DNA of 64,000 nucleotides from Fusibacter sp. A1 (GTDB taxonomy: Bacteria > Bacillota > Clostridia > Peptostreptococcales > Acidaminobacteraceae): assembly GCF_004125825.1 (NCBI RefSeq), contig NZ_QQWI01000004.1, positions 124,001-188,000 of the forward strand, given 5' to 3'. The position numbers and the translations under genes are program-made. Below the pieces are notes generated by a model. The model did not search any database. It was not told the DNA's origin and was given only the letters and a program-made list of their open reading frames with translations. This document shows positions 1-8,741 of this stretch, in pieces; the stretch's first letter is position 1, and the number at the start of each line of letters is the position of its first letter.

Positions 1-119
1 TCGCAAACCGCAACCGATAAAAGTTATTATCCTGTTAGGATTTACAAATTTCTCTTGCAAAACGTGTTAATGAAATGCAATTGGGTATGATTATACTACT
101 TGAACCTGGAGGTATGACT

Positions 120-1922
120 ATGAAGTTGAAGCATAAGACGATTCTCTTAATTACTACGGCGCTCCTTGCGCTAACAGCTCTCAGTGTATGTTTCGCTCAT
201 ACCGACTCAAACACTTCACGAGTCGATTTTCCAAAACAGCTCGAAAGCTATAAGGATCCCGAGGACGCAAGTATTCTAGCCATTATCCGCTCACGCATCA
301 AGGAGCACCCCTTCAATGTCGTGGCGACGCTTATCTTTTTCGCGGCGATCATACATACCATGCTGGTCAGTTTTTTTCATAACTGGGCATTTAAATTTGA
401 GCATAGGTATGAAGAACTCAAAAAAGAAGGGCTAAGGGACAAGTCCTCACAGTCCATGATGGCGGGAGTCTGTCATCTTCTGGGCGAGGTAGAAGCCGTT
501 TTCGGAATTTGGGCGATTGCGCTTGCAGTCGCTATCGCGTCTTTCTTTAATTGGCATACCTTTGTAAGTTATGTGAACAACCTGCATTATACTGAACCTT
601 TATTCATTGTAGTTGTTATGACTATAGCATCTAGCCGTCCCATACTCAAGCTCTTTGAGCTGCTTATGTGGCGAATTGTTAATTTTTTTGGTGGAACGCT
701 TGAGGCATGGTGGCTGATCATCTTGATTTTCGCGCCGCTATTAGGCTCCTTAGTCACAGAGCCCGCAGCGATGACGATTGCAGCATTCTTGCTCTCAGAC
801 AAGTTCTATATTTTGAAACCGTCAAATCGACTGAAATATGCTACGCTCGCACTACTCTTTGTAAACGTTTCAGTAGGTGGGTCGTTAACGAACTTTGCTT
901 CACCGCCAATCTTAATGGTCGCAGGTCCATGGGGGTGGGACAGTCAATTCATGCTCTTAACCTTTGGATTCAAATCAATAGCCGCAATTATTCTTTGCAC
1001 AATTGTCTACTTTATCCTATTTAGAAAAGATCTTTCGGACTTGAAAGAAACCTATGAGGACTATAGATACAAAAGGCACATTCAACACAGATTTATCAGT
1101 AAAAAGGAGCTCGAATCCAATTTCGACGATCTGGAAAAACTTGTGGATAAACGTGTCGGATTTACTAGCGAGCTCAACGCATATTCTGTTATCTTAAAAG
1201 AAAATATCAAAGAGCTTGCGGCTTTAAAGCTCACTGAGGAAGAACAGGCGAAGTACGATATCAGCAATGCTATCGATGAGAAATTTGAAGGCATAAAAAT
1301 TGAAGAGTTTAACAGGACGATACCAGGTCTAATGCCCAATAAGGACGAAACCCAGATATTCGATGCTAACTGGGATGCAAGAGAAGACCGTGTTCCAAAA
1401 TGGATCATGCTCGTAAATATCCTATTTTTAATTTGGACCGTTTTCAACTCACACGAACCCGTTCTATTTCTATCAGGTTTTCTATTCTATCTAGGATTTT
1501 ACCAGGTAACTGCATTCTATCAAAATCGAATGGACTTAAAACCCGCTCTTTTAGTCGCATTCTTTATCGGAGGATTGATGGTTCATGGTGGTCTTCAAGG
1601 TTGGTGGATAGCTCCGCTACTTGCCAATCTTCCTGAGCTTGGACTAAACATCACATCGATTGTCCTGACAGCATTTAACGACAACGCCGCGATCACCTAT
1701 TTGAGCACACTTGTGACTGATTTTCCTGATACGCTCAAGTACGCCATCGTTACAGGGGCTATCACCGGCGGTGGACTAACCGTCATCGCCAACTCACCAA
1801 ACCCAGTCGGTCAGTCCATTCTAAAGAAACACTTTGAAAAAGGGGTCTCCTCGCTTCAACTATTGAAGTTCGCACTGCTTCCGACCTTCATCACAGGACT
1901 GATCTTCTTCCTGACAAGATAA
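120..1922 (+). CDS. Putative Na+/H+ antiporter (PF07399-like membrane protein)
   Basis: A 600-residue polytopic membrane protein. It opens with a hydrophobic segment ending near LSVCFAH (signal peptide or first helix), then has helices near residues 70-90, 115-140 and 160-300, a charged cytoplasmic stretch (about 310-430), and a second bundle to the C-terminus. Motifs such as TEPAAMTIAAFLLS and FNDNAAITYLS resemble the putative Na+/H+ antiporter family (PF07399, ArsB/NhaD-type fold), so cation/proton exchange at the cytoplasmic membrane is inferred. The ATG at 120 is chosen because TGGAGG at 107-112 sits 7 bases upstream; in-frame ATGs at 75 and 114 lack usable spacing. It is a single-gene unit, convergent with the sugar transporter operon. 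Ion specificity cannot be read from the sequence. Confidence 0.72.
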   Translation: MKLKHKTILLITTALLALTALSVCFAHTDSNTSRVDFPKQLESYKDPEDASILAIIRSRIKEHPFNVVATLIFFAAIIHTMLVSFFHNWAFKFEHRYEELKKEGLRDKSSQSMMAGVCHLLGEVEAVFGIWAIALAVAIASFFNWHTFVSYVNNLHYTEPLFIVVVMTIASSRPILKLFELLMWRIVNFFGGTLEAWWLIILIFAPLLGSLVTEPAAMTIAAFLLSDKFYILKPSNRLKYATLALLFVNVSVGGSLTNFASPPILMVAGPWGWDSQFMLLTFGFKSIAAIILCTIVYFILFRKDLSDLKETYEDYRYKRHIQHRFISKKELESNFDDLEKLVDKRVGFTSELNAYSVILKENIKELAALKLTEEEQAKYDISNAIDEKFEGIKIEEFNRTIPGLMPNKDETQIFDANWDAREDRVPKWIMLVNILFLIWTVFNSHEPVLFLSGFLFYLGFYQVTAFYQNRMDLKPALLVAFFIGGLMVHGGLQGWWIAPLLANLPELGLNITSIVLTAFNDNAAITYLSTLVTDFPDTLKYAIVTGAITGGGLTVIANSPNPVGQSILKKHFEKGVSSLQLLKFALLPTFITGLIFFLTR

Positions 1923-1935
1923 ACCGAAACACACG

Positions 1936-1968
1936 AAAAAGGGCTGCAATCTAATGATTGCAGCCCTT
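1936..1968. terminator. Bidirectional intrinsic terminator
   Basis: Perfect 10-bp stem (1941-1950 with 1957-1966) and a 6-base loop between convergent genes. The A-run at 1936-1940 gives a U-tract on the minus strand, so it is strongest for the sugar transporter operon and also follows the antiporter gene. Confidence 0.85.
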
Positions 1969-2034
1969 AATACAAGAAGGATATTTGAAAAGAGGATTAA
2001 CTCCTTATTTCGTCATTCAGTTGTTTTCCTACCA

Positions 2035-3216
2035 CTAGTGTTTTAAATTTCTCGTATAGATGTCAAATACTACAGCAAGCACCAGTACCACACCGATTAC
2101 AATATCTTTTGTATCTGTCGCGACACCTAACATTTGCATTCCATTGCTTAAAGACATGATTACAAGGGCACCGATGATTGATCCTGTAATCTTACCGATA
2201 CCACCACCCGCAGACACGCCGCCTACAAATGCGCCGGCAATAGCGAATAGCTCAAGTCCTCTGCCTGCTGTCAAGGTTGCGCTGTTTAATCTTGCGGCAT
2301 ACATGAAACCGGCAAGTCCTGCAAGTAGGCCCATCGCTGCAAATACAATGATCGTAATTTTTTTAACGTCTATACCGCTAAGCTCAGCCGCTTCCGGATT
2401 ACCACCGACTGCATAGATATGACGTCCCAGCACTGTCTTGGTTGTTACAAAATGGAAAATCGCGATGACAAGTCCGACAACAGCAAGTGTTACAGGAAAA
2501 CCTCTACCAAGTGCCATTTGCAATGTAAACAGTAGAATTATGATGGAAACAAAGAGTAACTTCATCATAAAGAGTGCGAAAGAATCCACCTCAAACTTAT
2601 AATTTTGCTGGATTTTTCTGTCTTTCACTCGGCCATATGCAAACAATACAATCAATAGGACTCCAATTACTACGGTTGAACCCGCATAAGGACCTATTTC
2701 AAATAATCTTGGAATAGCACCATTCCCTATCGCATCGATAAAGGGATCCTTGAATCTTACTGCCGCACCACCGTTTACCGAAAGCACCTGAAACATCATG
2801 CCCCTATAAATGAACATACCTGCCAAGGATGCTACAAAGGCCGGTATTCCAATTCGTGCAACCAAAAGTCCGGTGATGGTTCCTGCAAGTGCACCAAATG
2901 CAAGGGCGATCAACAGCGCGGTTACGCTGTTTATCCCAGTCTTCAGCATCAAAATCGCGGACACGGCGCTAGCAAATCCTAAAACCGACCCGATGGACAG
3001 ATCGATATGCCTGATCACTATCACTAGAGTCATTCCCACTGCCATAACACCGATGTATCCTGTTTGGATAATGATATTGTAAATATTGTTTGGGCTGATA
3101 AACAATCCGCCAGTACGGAATGTAAACACCACCGTGATGACCGCAAGGGCCAAATACATTCCATAGTCGCGTATATTGCTTACCAGCGATGTTTTAAGTT
3201 CGTTAATAAAGTTCAA
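2035..3216 (-). CDS. mmsB: Sugar ABC transporter permease (MmsB/GguB-like)
   Basis: A 393-residue inner-membrane permease of the ribose/xylose type (BPD_transp_2), with about ten hydrophobic segments and the family motif HIDLSIGSVLGF near residue 70. The length and the extra hydrophilic segment near 200-220 fit XylH/GguB multiple-sugar permeases better than the shorter RbsC. It would form the channel with the double ATPase immediately upstream (11-bp gap). The start is a TTG preceded by AAGGAGG at 5-base spacing. It is last in the operon and ends at the terminator at 1936-1968. The sugar (xylose, arabinose, glucose or similar) is inferred from family only. Confidence 0.85.
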   Translation of the reverse strand: MNFINELKTSLVSNIRDYGMYLALAVITVVFTFRTGGLFISPNNIYNIIIQTGYIGVMAVGMTLVIVIRHIDLSIGSVLGFASAVSAILMLKTGINSVTALLIALAFGALAGTITGLLVARIGIPAFVASLAGMFIYRGMMFQVLSVNGGAAVRFKDPFIDAIGNGAIPRLFEIGPYAGSTVVIGVLLIVLFAYGRVKDRKIQQNYKFEVDSFALFMMKLLFVSIIILLFTLQMALGRGFPVTLAVVGLVIAIFHFVTTKTVLGRHIYAVGGNPEAAELSGIDVKKITIIVFAAMGLLAGLAGFMYAARLNSATLTAGRGLELFAIAGAFVGGVSAGGGIGKITGSIIGALVIMSLSNGMQMLGVATDTKDIVIGVVLVLAVVFDIYTRNLKH

Positions 3217-3227
3217 ATTGTCCTCCT

Positions 3228-4745
3228 TTACAATGTCGCCAATTTCATCACATTTTCCTGGGTAGCTGATTCTTTATCAAGTTCTCCAGTGATCACACCT
3301 TCTGCAACAACGTAAAGTCTATCGCTCATTGCAAGGAGTTCCGGTAGTTCCGATGAAATCATGATGATACTCATGCCATTTTCGATCAGTTGATTGATTA
3401 GCGTGTATATTTCAAATTTCGCTCCAACATCGATCCCTCTAGTGGGTTCATCCAAGATAAGAATATCCGGGTTTGTAAACAACCATTTGCTAAGGGCTAC
3501 CTTTTGCTGGTTACCGCCACTTAAATTGGATACCGTTTGGTTGATCGAAGGTGTTTTTATGTTCAACTTTTCCCTATACTGTTCACCAATGAGAATTTCA
3601 TCATTCTGATCAATGACACCTAATTTGGCAAGTTGTTTAAGGTTTGCAATGGATATGTTTTCCTTGATATCTTGAATGAGGATCAATCCATCTCCTTTTC
3701 TGTCTTCCGATACATAAGCAATTCCTGATTTTATCGCATCGCTCGTATGTTGATAGCTCACCTTTTTTTGATGGACAAACAACTCTCCGGACACATGATA
3801 TTTTTTTACATTGCCAAACAGAGAGAGTGCGAATTCTGTTCTTCCCGCTCCCATCAGACCAGCAAGACCGATTATCTCACCTTTTCTTAGTTTGATGTCT
3901 ACGTTTTTAATAACATGTTTTTTCTTTTGGTGATCGAAAGCACTCCAGTTTTTGGTTTCCAGAACAACTTCATCTGTAATAAAGTTCTCTCTTTTGGGAT
4001 AGATATCGTCAATTTCCCTACCAACCATGTTTTTTATAATTACATTTTCATTTATTTCCTGCCCACGAAGTGTGCAAATTGTCTTTCCATCCCGTAAAAC
4101 AGTGACACTATCAGCTATAGCAGTAACTTCCTTAAGTTTATGAGAAATCATTATCGATGTGATTCCATGTTTTTTGAGTTCCACTAATAAGCGAAGTAGG
4201 TTTTCACTATCATCTTCATTTAGCGCGGCGGTTGGCTCGTCTAGAATCAGCAACTTAACTTCTTTACTGAGCGCTTTTGCGATCTCAACCAATTGTTGTT
4301 TCCCAACATTCAAATTCCTGACTTTTTCAGAAGGGTTGACATTCAACTTAACTTTTTCCAGTTGTTTTGACGCGTTGATTATCGTTTCATTCCAATCAAT
4401 AATTCCGTATGATTTTGTAATTTCGTGTCCTAGATAGATGTTTTCAAATACCGACAATTCAGGTACTAAGGCAAGTTCCTGGTAAATAATAGCAAGACCC
4501 GCTTTTTCAGAATCTTTAATACCATGAAAATGTCTAGTTTCATTGTCAAAAATAATATCTCCTGTAAACGACCCCGTTTTATATACACCACTTAGAACTT
4601 TCATCAGTGTGGATTTACCAGCACCATTTTCACCCACGATAAAATGGATCTCACCTTCCTCAACAGCTATGCTTACCTCATCAAGCGCTTTGACCCCTGG
4701 GAATGTTTTGGTGATTTTTTTCATTTCTAAAATATGCTTAGGCAT
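3228..4745 (-). CDS. mmsA: Sugar ABC transporter ATP-binding protein (MmsA/GguA-like)
   Basis: A 505-residue protein with two tandem ABC domains that energises monosaccharide import. The first domain has Walker A GENGAGKST (about residue 37), a signature near LNVGKQQLVEIAKAL and Walker B LLILDEPTAAL. The second has the degenerate Walker A GLMGAGRTE (about 292), signature LSGGNQQKVALSKWL and Walker B ILILDEPTRGID. This arrangement is typical of RbsA/XylG/GguA ATPases, where only one site is fully competent. The ATG follows AAGGAGG. A 15-bp perfect hairpin lies between this gene and the upstream binding-protein gene and may set their relative expression. Confidence 0.92.
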   Translation of the reverse strand: MPKHILEMKKITKTFPGVKALDEVSIAVEEGEIHFIVGENGAGKSTLMKVLSGVYKTGSFTGDIIFDNETRHFHGIKDSEKAGLAIIYQELALVPELSVFENIYLGHEITKSYGIIDWNETIINASKQLEKVKLNVNPSEKVRNLNVGKQQLVEIAKALSKEVKLLILDEPTAALNEDDSENLLRLLVELKKHGITSIMISHKLKEVTAIADSVTVLRDGKTICTLRGQEINENVIIKNMVGREIDDIYPKRENFITDEVVLETKNWSAFDHQKKKHVIKNVDIKLRKGEIIGLAGLMGAGRTEFALSLFGNVKKYHVSGELFVHQKKVSYQHTSDAIKSGIAYVSEDRKGDGLILIQDIKENISIANLKQLAKLGVIDQNDEILIGEQYREKLNIKTPSINQTVSNLSGGNQQKVALSKWLFTNPDILILDEPTRGIDVGAKFEIYTLINQLIENGMSIIMISSELPELLAMSDRLYVVAEGVITGELDKESATQENVMKLATL

Positions 4746-4797
4746 ATTACCTCCTTATACTGATATTCAAAGTAAATAGTGTAACAGGCAAAACAGA

Positions 4798-4833
4798 CTA
4801 ATAGTGACATTGACCATTCAATGTCACTATTAG
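4798..4833 (-). other. Perfect 15-bp intercistronic stem-loop
   Basis: Arms 4798-4812 and 4819-4833 pair perfectly around a 6-base loop, between the binding-protein gene and the ATPase gene. No strong U-run follows on the minus strand, so it is more likely a processing, mRNA-stability or partial-termination element that keeps binding-protein mRNA abundant, as in many sugar ABC operons. Confidence 0.6.
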
Positions 4834-4862
4834 TGTTTACCCATTATACAATTGTTACAATA

Positions 4863-5954
4863 TTACTTTGCGTCATCGATCGCTTCTTGAGTGTAATATC
4901 CTGATTCAACAACTTCCTTGTCGATATTTTCTGGAGTTACAACAACTACAGAAGTTGGAACTGCTGGAACATCAGATTCGCCATAAAAATGAGTTGCCGC
5001 TGGCAAATCATTGCCATCCAATAGTAATGTAGCAATTTCAAACGCGTTGGCTACCAATGTACGAACGTCTTTTAGGATAGTCATTGATTGCTTGCTGTCT
5101 TGAACACGTGCTACAGAAAGAATATCAGCATCTTGACCGGTAATGATCACATCTGTCACACCAGCTGCTGTAAATGCATCGTTGATAGCACGTGAAGTGA
5201 AATCATTCGGTGCGATAAAGTATGCTTTAGTGCCTGTTGGAGGATAAGTAGTCGCATGGTTCGCAGCTAAAGTCGCAGTCGCTTCAGGAGACCAGTCTGT
5301 ATCCGCTTGTTTCATCATTACAAGTGCTTCTTCAGTTGTTAACACCGCTTTGTCGATAAATTCCGTATGTGCAGGAATGTTCATCACTTTGAATGTACCG
5401 TCAGCGATTTTAGGTTGTAGCGTTTCCCATGCACCGCGGAAGAACAATGGTGCATTTCCTTCCCAAGTACCGCCTGAGAACAGGTATAGTTCATTGTCTT
5501 TGCCTGTAGCGTTATCAATTAGGAACTGACCTTGTTCGTTACCGACAACGATCGAGTCGAATGTCACATAAAACGAAACGCCTGGCAGATCGACGATACG
5601 GTCGTAAGCGATTACCTTTACACCAGCGTCAATAGCACGTTGAACAGCTGATTCCGCCGCGCCTGAATCGTGCGCAGTGATGATGATGACTTTTACGCCT
5701 TTTGAAATAAAGGAATCGATGTTTGTCGCCTCAACTGCAGAATCCCCTTCTGAGAACAATATTTCAACATTGTAGTCAGTTTCGCCTGCCGCCGCTAAGA
5801 ATCTTTCTTTGTCCTGAGTCCATCTTTCCTCATTTTGAGTTGGTAAGATAATTCCAATATCAAGTGTTGAACTCCCCTTGCCTTCTGATTGAGTGCAAGC
5901 AACTGAACTCAACATAACTACAAATACTAAAACCAAAACCAATAACTTTTTCAT
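4863..5954 (-). CDS. chvE: Sugar-binding lipoprotein of ABC transporter (ChvE-like)
   Basis: A 363-residue solute-binding protein. The N-terminal signal ends in the lipobox VACT near residue 20, so it should be a lipid-anchored surface protein. The periplasmic-binding-protein type 1 fold shows in the stretches DIGIILPTQNEERW, IIITAHDSGAAESAVQRAID and VIAYDRIV. Insertions such as LYLFSGGTWEGNAPLFFRG match the ChvE/multiple-monosaccharide subgroup rather than RbsB. It heads the transporter operon and delivers sugar to the permease at 2035-3216. The terminator at 6067-6096 separates it from the sensing operon, so it needs its own promoter in 5955-6066. A TATACT near 6018 lacks a good -35, fitting activator dependence on the AraC-type regulator (inference). 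Confidence 0.88.
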   Translation of the reverse strand: MKKLLVLVLVFVVMLSSVACTQSEGKGSSTLDIGIILPTQNEERWTQDKERFLAAAGETDYNVEILFSEGDSAVEATNIDSFISKGVKVIIITAHDSGAAESAVQRAIDAGVKVIAYDRIVDLPGVSFYVTFDSIVVGNEQGQFLIDNATGKDNELYLFSGGTWEGNAPLFFRGAWETLQPKIADGTFKVMNIPAHTEFIDKAVLTTEEALVMMKQADTDWSPEATATLAANHATTYPPTGTKAYFIAPNDFTSRAINDAFTAAGVTDVIITGQDADILSVARVQDSKQSMTILKDVRTLVANAFEIATLLLDGNDLPAATHFYGESDVPAVPTSVVVVTPENIDKEVVESGYYTQEAIDDAK

Positions 5955-6066
5955 CTTTTCTCTTCCCCTTTGCAGTGTAGTTGTTTTATCAGCTTAAGTA
6001 TAGGATAACGCTTGCATAATGACACTGGTTTAATTTACACACTTGAAATCGTTTTCTTTGAAGTCA

Positions 6067-6097
6067 TAAAAAAATCCCCGCTCCATTTGCGGGGATA
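6067..6097 (-). terminator. Intrinsic terminator of the sugar-sensing operon
   Basis: An 8-bp G+C-rich stem (6074-6081 with 6089-6096) followed on the minus strand by a run of U (A-run 6068-6073). It ends the operon 11205-6123 and insulates the transporter operon. Confidence 0.9.
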
Positions 6098-6122
6098 GCA
6101 CTAATTTAAGATTAATTTCTTC

Positions 6123-7169
6123 TCATTGCTGATTCACATGTAAATAGACATCTTGTGCTGAATGGAAGCCTGAATCGATAATGATCTCTTTAATCGTAGC
6201 TTCATTCACCACTTGAAACTCCAGTTTTTTAAATGGCACTTCACGCTCGCCGTTCCATATGGTTTCTCCGTATGCAACCTCATTGCCGTTTAACACTTGA
6301 ACCGCAGCACTGACTGTTTCATTTGCCAGATCGTTGATCGGCTTGTAAATCGTGGCCAATTGAGTTCCTTCAACGATACGTTGGCATGCAGACAACTCCG
6401 CATCCTGTGATACTACAATCACATCACCTGCCAACTTGAATTCCGAAAGTACATGAATCGCACCAGTCGCCAATACGTCATTTGCCGCGATGATGCCATC
6501 TAAAGGGATTTCTGAGAGTACCAATTCCTCTATTGCAGACTTAGCAACAGCTTCTCGCCATTCGTTAGCCCAAACTTCTGTTACCACCTCTATTTTACCT
6601 GTAACGACCAAAGTTCTGATTTCATCATAATACCCCTGATTCAAAAGGTGGGCATTGTTATCCTTTGGATCACCATTGATAATTGCCAGATGCAGTGGAG
6701 TAGTTCTGTTTTCCAAATCGCTTTTCCCGATCAGCTCCTTGGCAAGAGACTTGCCTATACCACGATTGTCAAAAGAGATATAGAGATCGACAGGAGCATT
6801 TTTGATCAGACGATCATAGGCGATCACATAAATGCCTTGCCTTTTCGCTTTTTGGATAACCTCACTTAAGCTATCCGCATCATTAGGTAGTATGATTAGG
6901 ACTTTTACACCTGAATTGATCATATCCTCGATTTGACTGATTTGCCTTTCAACGTTTTCATTTGCAATTCGCACATCAACTTCATAACCTTCTTGATTCG
7001 CATTGGCAACGATAATCTCCATGTCGCGTTGCCAGCGCTCGACCACCAATGAATCAAGCGACAAGCCGATCAGTATCGGCTTGTCAGAGCTTGCTTCACT
7101 TGGTTTTGAGCAAGCGCTTAAGCTAAACAGCAGCATGACGATCAGTAGGATAGCAAACACTTTCTTCAT
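6123..7169 (-). CDS. Second sugar-binding lipoprotein (XylF-like), co-transcribed with two-component system
   Basis: A 348-residue binding protein with a lipoprotein signal (lipobox LSAC near residue 19) and a type 1 periplasmic-binding fold: IGLSLDSLVVERWQRD, VLIILPNDADSLSEVI and VIAYDRLI. It resembles XylF/ChvE-type binding proteins and is related to the one at 4863-5954. Its ATG overlaps the stop of the response-regulator gene (ATGA, 4 bp), so the genes are translationally coupled. No permease or ATPase is encoded beside it. It may be an alternative binding protein for the neighbouring transporter, or a ligand-presenting subunit for the sensor; the coupling favours a signalling link. Which of these holds is not decided by sequence. 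Confidence 0.8.
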   Translation of the reverse strand: MKKVFAILLIVMLLFSLSACSKPSEASSDKPILIGLSLDSLVVERWQRDMEIIVANANQEGYEVDVRIANENVERQISQIEDMINSGVKVLIILPNDADSLSEVIQKAKRQGIYVIAYDRLIKNAPVDLYISFDNRGIGKSLAKELIGKSDLENRTTPLHLAIINGDPKDNNAHLLNQGYYDEIRTLVVTGKIEVVTEVWANEWREAVAKSAIEELVLSEIPLDGIIAANDVLATGAIHVLSEFKLAGDVIVVSQDAELSACQRIVEGTQLATIYKPINDLANETVSAAVQVLNGNEVAYGETIWNGEREVPFKKLEFQVVNEATIKEIIIDSGFHSAQDVYLHVNQQ

Positions 7170-8737
7170 TTTGACATCACCTTTTGATATTCTCCAGGAG
7201 TAAATCCTGTAACCTTTTTAAACAGCCTGACAAAATAATTGGGATCATTATACCCCACCTGATAGGCGATATCTTTGATGGAGTCCTTGGTGCTTATCAT
7301 CTGCACTTTCGCCTTCGTTAAACGCATATCCGTCAGGCATGTTTTAAACGTGATTCCAGTATCCTGCTTGAACACTTTTGATAAATACTGAGGTGTGACA
7401 TGTACTTCATTCGCCAGTCCCTCAAGGGTTAAGTCCTCCATGTAGCAGTCTTTGATCTTATCCATCACTTTCGAGACGATTTCAGAGTAGTTCCTATCGC
7501 CAAGTGACAGCATCCTCACAAGCGTATCCATCATGTTATGCGTAAGCGTCAACTTGGATTGCTCATTGGCTAAGATGAACTGATTGATCTTGCCCGATTG
7601 AATCAAACTCAGACTGTTTCCACCTTCTTCATCAAAAAGTACGACCAGTTTCATAAAAAGCAAGCTCAGTATGTCAACAGCCTCGCATGCATACATTGGA
7701 TTTGCAGTTAAACTCAAATAAGCCCTTTCTACAAGTGTCCATGACATATGCCATTTGTCATCTAACGATGTCACCTTGCCGAACACGTCCTCGGAAAAAG
7801 CGATCAGATCCGCTGCCGTATAGCTTCCAAGCTCACTTGTCGAATATACAGAAACTTTCTCTTTACTATGTTTCAAAAGCGATTCCACCGCTTCATAGGA
7901 TTCATTCATTTGATCGATCTCCACGATTGGGCCAATTACCGATTTCACCTTAATGCCCCATACATTGATAAACTCATCATGCAATCCCGACAACAGCTGA
8001 CTGAGCTTCTCTAGGTCATCCTCGTCATACGTTTCGATATAACCGAATATCTTATTCCCCATTACATCTGAGGACAAGGCATCAAAATCGAGCTTTATCG
8101 CACTTCTAAAACTTTCCGATGCGTCAAACAGTCGACTGTTGTAATCGCTGATTTGCTTCCAGTTCACATCGTCAGGAAGACCGATCGCCTCAAGTCCGAC
8201 AATTCGTCCCTTTACAAAATCCAAACCTAGCAATTCCCTATAGTGGGAATACATATGGGGTACCGCCCGATTGTTAATGATGGAATGAAAGAAATTGTTC
8301 TCGACGATACTTAGCGATTTATACAGTTTATCGATGCTTTCTAACTCGATATCCCTTCGATTTTGTTCTCTTTTTATCTTTTCTACAACAGCACTGATCA
8401 GTTCGATCAGCTTTGCTTTTGTTAGTGGCTTGAGTACATAATCTTCAATTTGAAACCTAAAGGCTTCTTTTGCGTAGTCGAACTGATCAAAAGCTGTGGC
8501 GATGATGATCTTCACTCTTGTATCAAAGCGTCTTGCACGTCTGATAAATTCAATTCCGGTAATTCCAGGCATTCTTATGTCAGTCATTACGATATGTGGC
8601 CGAACATTCTCAAGCTGAACCAAACCTTCTTTGCCATTTCTAGCGGTGTAGATTTCGAAATCCGTAAAATTCAATTTTAAGATATGTGAAACTGAATCAA
8701 GTACAATTTGCTCGTCATCGATTATAAGAATTCTCAT
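7166..8737 (-). CDS. Response regulator, AraC-type output (YesN-like)
   Basis: A 523-residue cytoplasmic regulator. An N-terminal receiver domain (about 1-120) has the acidic pair DD at 7-8, phosphoacceptor Asp53 in MTDIRMPG and the K of LKPLTKAKL. A linker of about 280 residues follows, then a C-terminal AraC/XylS double helix-turn-helix (about 425-523) with NEVHVTPQYLSKVFKQ and the signature DIAYQVGYNDPNYFVRLFKK. This is the YesN architecture. It lies 4 bp after the kinase gene and overlaps the second binding-protein gene, so partnership is clear. The likely target is the promoter of the sugar transporter operon just downstream (inference). Confidence 0.92.
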   Translation of the reverse strand: MRILIIDDEQIVLDSVSHILKLNFTDFEIYTARNGKEGLVQLENVRPHIVMTDIRMPGITGIEFIRRARRFDTRVKIIIATAFDQFDYAKEAFRFQIEDYVLKPLTKAKLIELISAVVEKIKREQNRRDIELESIDKLYKSLSIVENNFFHSIINNRAVPHMYSHYRELLGLDFVKGRIVGLEAIGLPDDVNWKQISDYNSRLFDASESFRSAIKLDFDALSSDVMGNKIFGYIETYDEDDLEKLSQLLSGLHDEFINVWGIKVKSVIGPIVEIDQMNESYEAVESLLKHSKEKVSVYSTSELGSYTAADLIAFSEDVFGKVTSLDDKWHMSWTLVERAYLSLTANPMYACEAVDILSLLFMKLVVLFDEEGGNSLSLIQSGKINQFILANEQSKLTLTHNMMDTLVRMLSLGDRNYSEIVSKVMDKIKDCYMEDLTLEGLANEVHVTPQYLSKVFKQDTGITFKTCLTDMRLTKAKVQMISTKDSIKDIAYQVGYNDPNYFVRLFKKVTGFTPGEYQKVMSK

Positions 8738-8741
8738 TTTA

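Noticed and set aside
1-119. Promoter for the antiporter gene
   Set aside because: TTGCAA at 55 and TATGAT/TATACT near 86-97 exist, but the spacings (25-31) do not form a usable pair.
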